This document shows, in pieces, positions 50,127 to 64,000 of a stretch of 64,000 nucleotides of DNA (position 1 is the first letter of the stretch; every line of letters begins with the position of its first letter). This stretch comes from Euglena gracilis. Taxonomy: Eukaryota; Euglenida; Euglenophyceae; Euglenales. The stretch lies in the NCBI GenBank assembly GCA_039621445.1, contig CP154954.1, positions 49,269,847 to 49,333,846 of the forward strand, given 5' to 3'. A program made the translations under genes and the position numbers. The notes under the pieces were generated by a model. The model saw nothing but the letters and a program-made list of their open reading frames with translations, ran no database searches and was not told the origin of the DNA.

Positions 50127-53100
50127 GCAGACACATACGCACGCACACACGCATGCACGCACGCAGACATGCGCGAGCGCGCACAAACACACACACCTAC
50201 ACACACGTGTAGGGGTTTGGCCGAGGGGAGAGGCGCCCCTGCCACCGGCTGTGGGGCTGCATCAATGATGCCCGCCACGTGGCTGACATGCTCTGCCAGC
50301 AGTACAACTTCTCCCCGGATGCCGTCCGGGTCCTGGCCGGGGCCCCTCGCTGATACACATCGTCCCACGCAGGCATTGGGTCTGGGGCTGTGCCTCTCTC
50401 CCGGTGGTTCACGCCCTGCCATGCTGCAGTCCGGGATGGTGTTGCGTCGCCTGGCAGGCCGGAGGGGGGCGAACATGACAGCAGCAACATGGGCCGCCCA
50501 ACATGTTGTAGGTCGACGCGGTTGATGTTGATGGTATAGATGCTGTAGAGGGTGGGGTGGGGAAGCCCACGCCTGCAATTTCAAGCATCACATGTCATGA
50601 CTGAAAAATTGCACAGAAATACCCCTCCCAAAAACGTGTCAGAAAAATTCGGAAGAGTTCAATAGAAGAGGGTGGGCAGGCACGACATTGGCTCAAATCA
50701 GTGAACGGTCGAAGCGTCGAACAGTGAAGCACCACACCATGTGCCCAGGGCACAATGTCACCCCCGCAAATGACACCCTCCACGCTGTCCCACGGGCCCC
50801 AGGCCGTCGAGGGTTCCGAACCGACGGACGATGCAGAGGAACGGGCGGTCCCCACCGCCGCCAACCTCCGCCTCGCGCTGCAGGCGCTGATGGCGGGCGT
50901 CGAGGCGGGCGACACGGTGGTGTTCCACTTCAGCGGGCACGGGTCACAGGTGTGTCACCCCCCAACGTGCCAGGTTGTGCCGAAGCGTCCTCCAGCAGGC
51001 CATGCCACTGGCTGACTGGGTAGCCTGTCACTCGTTGGCGGGATGTCGTTGTTGTTACTGTCACTCATTCGCTAAGCCAACGTTGCAACGTTTCTCATGT
51101 TGCATAATTCTGCAAAGGTTTTGTCTGGCTGAGGAATGCTATTTGTCTTCTTTTGGGAAGCCTTGCACCCGTCGGAGATGAATATTGGCTGCTATCATGC
51201 CCCCCCCCCCTAGTTGAGGACAAATATCATTATAAATTTGACTGGGGGTCGGCAGGATGCATTCCAAAGAACAAGTGAAGTTTTCAATGCCAGATTTGCA
51301 CATTCCAGACAAAGAAGTAACAAAAAAGAATTCTATTTTGGGCGTATATCACATCATACACCACGGTATTGTCTGTGATGGCATGTTTCCAAATGATGTG
51401 GATGTGACCCCGCCTCCAGTGTCCAAAACCTGACAAATTCCAACAACACACCCAAACCCCAGAATGTCTCCACGTGCTTCGCCGCAACCTCCCACTTGTG
51501 CACGTGACCTCTCATCCCCCCGCAGGTGATCCAGGCGGACGCCGCCACGCAGGAGGATTGCCTCCACGACTGCCTCTGTCCGGCGGACATGGACTGGGCC
51601 GGCAACGCCCTGACGGACGAGGAGCTCGACCGCGCCCTCGTGCACGACTGCCCCCCGGGGGTGCGGGTGACGTGCGTCCTAGACTGTGGCCACACCCCCA
51701 GCGGTTCCCCAGCTGCTGGTGTGCCAAGCAATGGGAAAGGGGATGGGCATCACCACCCGAGTCGCTGATTGGCATCTTCTGGCGGGTTTGGGGAGTCTGT
51801 GCCCATATTTTGAGGAAAAGGGGTTAGGATCGGCGCGCTGAAAATTGGCCAGTTTTGGGTCAACAGTTAGGCCAGAAGTATGGTCCCCGTTTCGGAAGAC
51901 TTTTTGTGAATCCCTTTTCCTAAGAATTGCTGTATATATGTATTGTATGTGTACATGTGTTATACATGTACTGTAAATGTATGTGTACATATGTATGTGT
52001 GTGTGTATATGTATGTGTGATAGGTGTGTGTGTGTGTGTGTGTGTGTATCATGAATATATGGGTCATGAGGGAGTGGCTTTCCTTCAGTATCCTGGGCCA
52101 TTGTGTCTACACCTAAAAATTGTTGGAGGATGCTCACGAATATCCACTGACGTTTTTTTTTTTAACCTTGCATGCAACAGAAAATTCAAAATCGGCAATT
52201 CAGAAAAACCCACGAGAGGTTCTCTTAAGCTGGATGGGGCGCAACCCCCAAGGGGGGGGGGGTCCAGCCAGCACCTCCCAGCCGGGTTTCGGACCCCCCC
52301 ACCGAGTGTTCTCTGGAAAAAAAAAGTTGGTAAATAAAGCTGGGTTCAGCCTGGCGAAGCTGGGTGGACCGAAAATTTTTTCGGGTGGGGGTCCAGCCAG
52401 CACCTTTTTCCAGCCGGCCCACGGGACCCCCTGGGGGTTTTTAAGAAATACCCTGCCCCCCCCCCCCACATACCATCAGATTGGGAGGCACTCCACACTC
52501 CAAACGCTCTCACTCGTCGCTCAGGTGTGGCACGGGCCGCTTGCCCGCTTAAGGAGTGCCACACCGCGGCCCGGTACCTGCCGCCTCCCCCCTCGATCCT
52601 GGATCGCCTGGCGACCGTCGCTCCGCAACAACCGCCGCGCCGGCGCTCCAAGCCAGACCGTAGTCAAGAGGCGAAGGTGGTCACGCTGTTGACGGGCTGT
52701 CAGGTGTGACCTGTGCCGCCGCCGGTGGCCGTCACGTCACGTCACGTCACGTCACGTCACGTCACGTCACGGCGTATTCGGTACGCGTTGTCCCACAGGA
52801 GCACCAGGCGGCTCAGGACACCGTCCTGGACGGGGCCAGCCAAGGAGCTTTGACGTGGGCGATGCTAAAGGTGTTGGTGAAGAGCCGTAGACGGCCCTCC
52901 TTGAGTCCTGTCATGACGCAGTGAAAACAGAAACGCCATCGCATGGATTGCTGCGGTTGCTGTACCAAACCACCTGCAGCTGACACGCCGAAGGTTTTGA
53001 TTCAGGGCTGGGAAGTGGAGTGTTGATGGCTGGCGAGGAAAGGAGCAAGCACCAATATTTATGGAATGGCTGTGAACTGGGCCTGACTTGGGCCTGACTT

Positions 53101-53418
53101 GGGCCTGACTTGGGCCTGACTTGGGCCTGACTTGGGCCTGACTTGGGCGTGACTCGACGTGACTGGGTCTGGGATGCTGGAATACTATGGGTGCTTGGAA
53201 AGAAGGCATGGCATGAGTGTGTTGGCCGCCCTGCAAAGGCCGCCCCGGAAACGGATCGGGTGGGGCCGTCGCCGCAGTACCGCGTCACCGCGGAGGGCCT
53301 CTGCCGCGCGGTGCGGGAGCTGCTCCGCCGGCAGCGGCTGGGCCAGGTCCCCGGCCTGCGGGCCTCCGGCCCCCAGTGCCTCACCGCCCCCTTCATCTCC
53401 GGCCCAGAGGGGCCGTGA
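43750..53418 (+). CDS. Gene M: Pro-rich, EF-hand, C2 and type I metacaspase protein
   Basis: Some sixteen exons encode, in order, a Pro/Ala-rich N-terminus, two or three EF-hand-like helix-loop-helix units, a C2 domain and a caspase-like domain of the metacaspase family. Recognisable metacaspase landmarks are [25 protein letters not shown], the His motif [25 protein letters not shown], and QGALTWAM near the end. Metacaspases are cytosolic Arg/Lys-specific cysteine proteases, often Ca2+-activated, which suits the EF-hand and C2 modules. The catalytic DCCHSG-type motif reads DCGHT, so the usual catalytic Cys is Gly. Four or five introns are nonconventional and the others GT-AG. The true first exon was not found, and the Pro-rich exons are assigned by position and composition. 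Confidence 0.7.
44805..45160 (+). CDS. Gene M Pro/Ala-rich exon 2
   Basis: Encodes [18 protein letters not shown] and similar low-complexity sequence, then [16 protein letters not shown] and [11 protein letters not shown]. It ends before a gtggggg donor. The shift from disordered to ordered sequence at the end suits entry into the EF-hand region. Confidence 0.55.
45243..45410 (+). CDS. Gene M exon 3: EF-hand
   Basis: Encodes [19 protein letters not shown], then [15 protein letters not shown]. The loop [12 protein letters not shown] has Asp at positions 1, 3 and 12 and Gly at 6, a good EF-hand calcium loop, flanked by helices. Confidence 0.65.
45529..45706. mobile_element. 178-bp element with perfect 8-bp duplication
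   Basis: It starts CAGGGATTTTTTAG and ends CTTAAAAAACCCTT, nearly inverted copies. tccgggct flanks it at 45521-45528 and 45707-45714. Inside is the hairpin cggcgctgaaggcgctg. It is a close relative of 48190-48496 and sits within an intron of gene M. Confidence 0.85.
45728..45815 (+). CDS. Gene M exon 4: second EF-hand-like unit
   Basis: Encodes [31 protein letters not shown] matches the G-x-hydrophobic-x-F-x-x-F end of an EF-hand loop whose metal ligands are lost. The donor is gtgccc after gagaag. Confidence 0.5.
46688..46785 (+). CDS. Gene M exon 5: third EF-hand-like unit, first half
   Basis: Encodes [33 protein letters not shown]. The acceptor is ctag at 46684-46687. Joining to 47456 gives [13 protein letters not shown], the expected EF-hand core. 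Confidence 0.5.
46786..47455 (+). other. Probable nonconventional intron of gene M
   Basis: GGTCATGGAGCG at 46789 pairs well with CGGGCCCCTGACC ending at 47450. The 3+5 cut is in frame and restores an EF-hand helix start. Flanking 8-mers no longer match. It contains a (GT)n/(GGGT)n tract at 47041-47114. Confidence 0.5.
47041..47114. repeat. (GT)n followed by (GGGT)n
   Basis: About 45 bases of GT then about seven GGGT units. Confidence 0.9.
47456..47570 (+). CDS. Gene M exon 6: EF-hand end and C2 lead-in
   Basis: Encodes [38 protein letters not shown]. It ends in phase 0 at gtgtgggt and joins [11 protein letters not shown], the first strand of the C2 domain. Confidence 0.6.
47860..47935. repeat. 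CA/CG dinucleotide tract
   Basis: (CA)n, then (CG)n, then (CA)n, within the short intron before the C2 exon. Confidence 0.9.
47962..48086 (+). CDS. Gene M exon 7: C2 domain, first strands
   Basis: Encodes [42 protein letters not shown]. This is the canonical C2 layout: a strand, then ARDI, S-D-x-Y, then W-D/N-E. The acceptor is a poly-C tract plus gacag. Confidence 0.75.
48087..48801 (+). other. Nonconventional intron in the C2 domain
   Basis: CCCAGGC (48088-48094) pairs with GCCTGGG (48792-48798). The 3+5 cut relative to CAG/CTG joins EWDE to [15 protein letters not shown] in frame, which is the next C2 strand. A complete 307-bp element (48190-48496) is nested inside. No GT-AG solution gives a C2 domain here. 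Confidence 0.8.
48190..48496. mobile_element. 307-bp element, CAGGG/CCCTG ends, perfect 8-bp duplication
   Basis: It starts CAGGGATTTTTTTAAG and ends CTTAAAAAAACCCCTG. gcgggaac lies on both sides (48182-48189 and 48497-48504). The core is poly-C/G with the hairpin cggcgccgcaggcgccg. It is nested in a nonconventional intron and has exactly the CAG...CTG ends seen in such introns. Confidence 0.9.
48802..48859 (+). CDS. Gene M exon 8: C2 strand
   Basis: Encodes [19 protein letters not shown]. It ends at tgg before gtttgaca and joins DRIVGQATV of the next exon. Strand-loop-D-x-IVG spacing is that of a C2 domain. Confidence 0.65.
49073..49340. repeat. (CA)n microsatellite
   Basis: About 270 bases of CA-rich repeat with interspersed CGCA and TACA units, in the intron before the last C2 exon. 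Confidence 0.95.
49394..49549 (+). CDS. Gene M exon 9: C2 domain, last strands
   Basis: Encodes [57 protein letters not shown] and the final VTVAVRL strand are typical of C2. The acceptor is gttgcag. The donor is gtcggg (or gtgctc at 49538). Confidence 0.65.
49725..49815. repeat. gccgaagccag tandem array
   Basis: About eight copies of an 11-base unit (gccgaagccag / gctaaagccag) in the intron between the C2 and metacaspase exons. Confidence 0.9.
49914..49983 (+). CDS. Gene M exon 10: metacaspase start
   Basis: Encodes [32 protein letters not shown] is the first strand of the caspase-like fold. The acceptor is cctcag at 49908-49913. Confidence 0.75.
49984..50246 (+). other. Nonconventional intron in the metacaspase domain
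   Basis: CAGGGG (49987-49992) pairs with CCCCTG (50236-50241). The 3+5 cut gives [14 protein letters not shown] in frame, the expected L-x-GCIND block. The flanking 8-mers gggccggc and ccaccggc still share their last five bases. It contains a (CA)n tract (50068-50200). Confidence 0.85.
50068..50200. repeat. (CA)n microsatellite inside a nonconventional intron
   Basis: CA repeats with CGCA interruptions. Confidence 0.9.
50247..50335 (+). CDS. Gene M exon 11: GCINDA block
   Basis: Encodes [35 protein letters not shown] is a signature of metacaspases. Confidence 0.75.
50336..50805 (+). other. Nonconventional intron in the metacaspase domain
   Basis: GGGGCCC (50339-50345) pairs with GGGCCCC (50794-50800). 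The 3+5 cut gives [16 protein letters not shown] in frame, the usual loop before the PT-x-x-N-L helix. Neither CAG/CTG nor GT-AG sits at the edges; the pairing and frame carry the call. Confidence 0.7.
50806..50949 (+). CDS. Gene M exon 12: catalytic His block
   Basis: Encodes [42 protein letters not shown] carries the catalytic His of the Cys/His dyad. The donor is gtgtgtca, in phase 0. Confidence 0.8.
51526..51700 (+). CDS. Gene M exon 13: substrate loop and catalytic-Cys position
   Basis: Encodes [52 protein letters not shown], then DCGHTPSG. In active metacaspases the last motif is D-x-C-H-S-G; here the third position is Gly (ggc). The acceptor is ccgcag. The donor is probably gttcccc at about 51703. 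Confidence 0.7.
52210..52462. repeat. Dispersed intronic element (ggtccagcc family)
   Basis: Contains tcttaagctgg, poly-G, gtccagccagcacc twice, ataaagctgggttcagcctgg and gggggtttttaagaaa, as in the other copies. Confidence 0.65.
52524..52703 (+). CDS. Gene M exon 14
   Basis: Encodes [33 protein letters not shown], then [22 protein letters not shown] matches the conserved strand and S/T-G-C of metacaspases. The acceptor is cgctcag. The donor is gtgtgacc, in phase 0. Confidence 0.7.
52704..52798 (+). repeat. 95-nt intron containing a (GTCAC)n array
   Basis: A short GT-AG intron about a third of which is a gtcac pentamer array (52732-52770), between exons that join in phase 0. Confidence 0.8.
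52799..52870 (+). CDS. Gene M exon 15 (right edge approximate)
   Basis: Encodes [29 protein letters not shown]-x-A-x-D-T ... GALTWA is the conserved metacaspase C-terminal block. Confidence 0.7.
53046..53197. mobile_element. Short CAAGCACC element with 7/8 duplication
   Basis: Starts CAAGCACC and ends GGTGCTTG. The flanks gaaaggag and gaaagaag differ at one base. The inside is a tandem ttgggcctgac array. It lies in the last intron of gene M and is related to 2161-2293. Confidence 0.75.
53278..53418 (+). CDS. Gene M last exon
   Basis: Encodes [46 protein letters not shown] and a TGA stop. A helix ending in Q-V-P-x-L is the typical end of a metacaspase. Confidence 0.7.
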   Translation, partial: YRVTAEGLCRAVRELLRRQRLGQVPGLRASGPQCLTAPFISGPEGP

Positions 53419-53824
53419 CCCGTCCCAGCCACCTACCCCGTCCGCTCGCGCCCGTCTTGTCGTGTCGTGCCTCCTTCGCCCCCTGCGTCAGATCAACATT
53501 TACCCACTCCACCTCCCCACCCTTGTACACCTGTACATAAACCCTGTCCCTCCCCGTCGCCCCCAACCCGGGACACTGTTCAATAGGCCGTCCACCAACC
53601 TGCATGTCGCTCGCTTGCCTGCGCTGGGTTGGGATTCACACTTGTGTCCAAGGTTGCTTACTCCCTAGCCCCAAGGTCCGAAGATGGACCTGGAATTCAC
53701 TATTAATTTTTATTCAATTAAAATTGATTTTTCAGTTGATTTTGTTGGTTCAGTTTATGCTTTCGGTATCAGATAGCACGCAAACCCTAAATTTCGGTTT
53801 TGCACATCTGAGGCATGACGTATG

Positions 53825-54654
53825 CAAGCACCTCCAGCGAAAAATCCCGACAACTCCCTGCAAATTCCGACGAACCCTGACAAATCCTGACAAATCCAGA
53901 CAACACTTTTTTGGACCTCTGGAGGTGTTAGTTCCGACAAATCCCGACAAATTCCGACAACAGTGCAATTTTTTTTGGAAGAATAGATTGTTGACAAAAA
54001 GATGGACAAATTTGCCCAAAAGGAATATTATGATGATTGATTCTGGTGTCTGTGTTTATAAAAAAAGAGGTTTTTTTTGTGTCTCCAGAGGTTGTTCGAA
54101 AATGAGACTCCCTAAACAACAATCAAAAACAGCAAAACTCACCCAAAGTGGCCAGAAGTGATTTTGATGGTGACCGAAAGTGACAAAAATAGCCATAGCC
54201 GTGGCCAAAATTTTCAAATGTGGTCGAAAAGTGGGCGATTTTGGCCAAATGTGCTAAAAGCAGTCAAAGGCAGCAAAAAAGTGGTCAAAATTGGCCAAAA
54301 TGGTTTGAAGGTGGCAACCGTGGACAGAATGGGCCAAAACCAGCCAAAAATGGCTCACAGTGTGCAAAAGTGGAAAGAAAAGAGTGTTCCAAAGTCAGAA
54401 AAGTGGCCTAAAAAAAAAAAAAAAAAAGAAGGCCAAGCGTGGGCAAAAGTGCCCAAAAGTGGCCAAAAGCAGTCAAAAGCCTCCAACAGTGGCCAAAAGT
54501 GGCCTGACGTTGGCCAACAGTGGGCAAAAGTGGCAAACGTCGCCAAAAGTCGTCATTTCCTCAGATCAAATACTGCCATAAGCATGTGCCGGGACTCCGA
54601 CATTCAAAACCCGACAAATCCCAACGACATTATTAAAGTGCCTGGAAGTGCTTG
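53825..54654. mobile_element. 830-bp CAAGCAC element
   Basis: The left end CAAGCACCTCCAG and the right end CTGGAAGTGCTTG are inverted copies with one mismatch. The flanks gacgtatg and gacatgtg match at 6 of 8. Subterminal ccgacaaatc-like repeats occur at both ends, and an aaaagtggccaaaag array fills the middle. Confidence 0.7.
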
Positions 54655-55198
54655 GACATGTGCAGGAGCCCAGCTGCTCTTCGAGGCTTCACATGATCCC
54701 CCCCAGTGCAGTTCCCACTCCCAAGGTTCGCATTCGCAAGCCCCCCCATTGCAGTTCTCATTTGCAAGTTGCAACAAAACCTTCGAAATTAAGGAGACCC
54801 TGAATGGTGGCGATTTTTTGAACGTGCTTGAAAAGTATTGGTTTTTTTGGATTGATGGATTGATGGATGAAGTCAAAGTGAATTGGATGTTGTGATGTTT
54901 ACTTACCAAAGCAACAGACATCAGACGGCCACTGTTCAAACAGACAGCAGAGCACATCAACGCAATTTGATGTGAATGCAATTTGAAATAGTTGACAATG
55001 AACAGATGAACAGAAAGGTGTTGAAATATGCGTGAACATGACCCCAAAAATGCATTAAAATTGTGGGAATGCACATTGGGAAGGGTGTAAAATGTGCAGA
55101 AGCTACGCCTCAATGTGCAAATTTGTTGCATGAATTCCAAACTGGAACAAAAGGAACAGCATTGCCAAAATATTACTCAATTCCTCGCAGCCCTCCTC

Positions 55199-64000
<8,802 letters not shown>

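Overview
This window reads as nuclear DNA of a euglenid (Euglenozoa), and every gene I can support lies on the + strand. The main evidence is intron structure. Conventional GT-AG introns are mixed, within the same genes, with introns that have no GT-AG ends. The latter carry CAG three bases inside the 5' end and CTG five bases before the 3' end, and the two ends can pair. That is the published hallmark of euglenid 'nonconventional' introns. Applying this single rule (remove 3 nt before the 5' stem and 5 nt after the 3' stem) restores the reading frame at about ten junctions, several of which can be checked against a paralogue or a known domain fold. Long microsatellites, poly-C/poly-G tracts and dispersed elements fill the introns and spacers.

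Layout. 1-7151: repeats and mobile-element remnants, no confident gene. 7152-22449: gene A, a signal peptide, an R-type (beta-trefoil) lectin-like domain, then a polytopic membrane region. About 24387-28502: gene B, a tandem paralogue of the membrane part of gene A with different intron positions and no visible lectin part. 28503-34225: spacer holding a 1.7-kb terminal-inverted-repeat element. 34226-36391: a possible small gene (low confidence). 36970-43140: isolated coding-like exons I cannot assign, interrupted by a 1.68-kb element. About 43750-53418: gene M, a Pro/Ala-rich N-terminus, EF-hand-like repeats, a C2 domain and a type I metacaspase domain whose catalytic-cysteine position reads Gly. 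55199 to the window end: gene S, a cytosolic tail, one membrane segment and an extracellular dCache-like sensor, truncated at the right edge.

The most interesting signal is a link between mobile DNA and splicing. Many elements here have terminal inverted repeats and 8-bp target-site duplications (TSDs). Some sit inside coding exons exactly as nonconventional introns: gene A intron 1 (TSD ctgctgtg), gene A intron 3 (TSD gttcaagc), gene A 18827-19442 (7/8 match) and gene B 27897-28405 (TSD gcggtgct). The 3 nt + 5 nt removed outside the element adds up to the 8-bp duplication, so splicing restores the pre-insertion exon. Free copies with the same CAG...CTG ends and 8-bp TSDs lie nearby (45529-45706, with one terminal mismatch, and 48190-48496). 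A second family (CAAGCACC ends, 8-bp TSDs) is also active-looking. The window therefore looks like a snapshot of nonconventional introns arising from DNA transposons.

Limits: all reading was by eye. Exon edges given as approximate are the best in-frame choice; first exons of genes B and M were not found.
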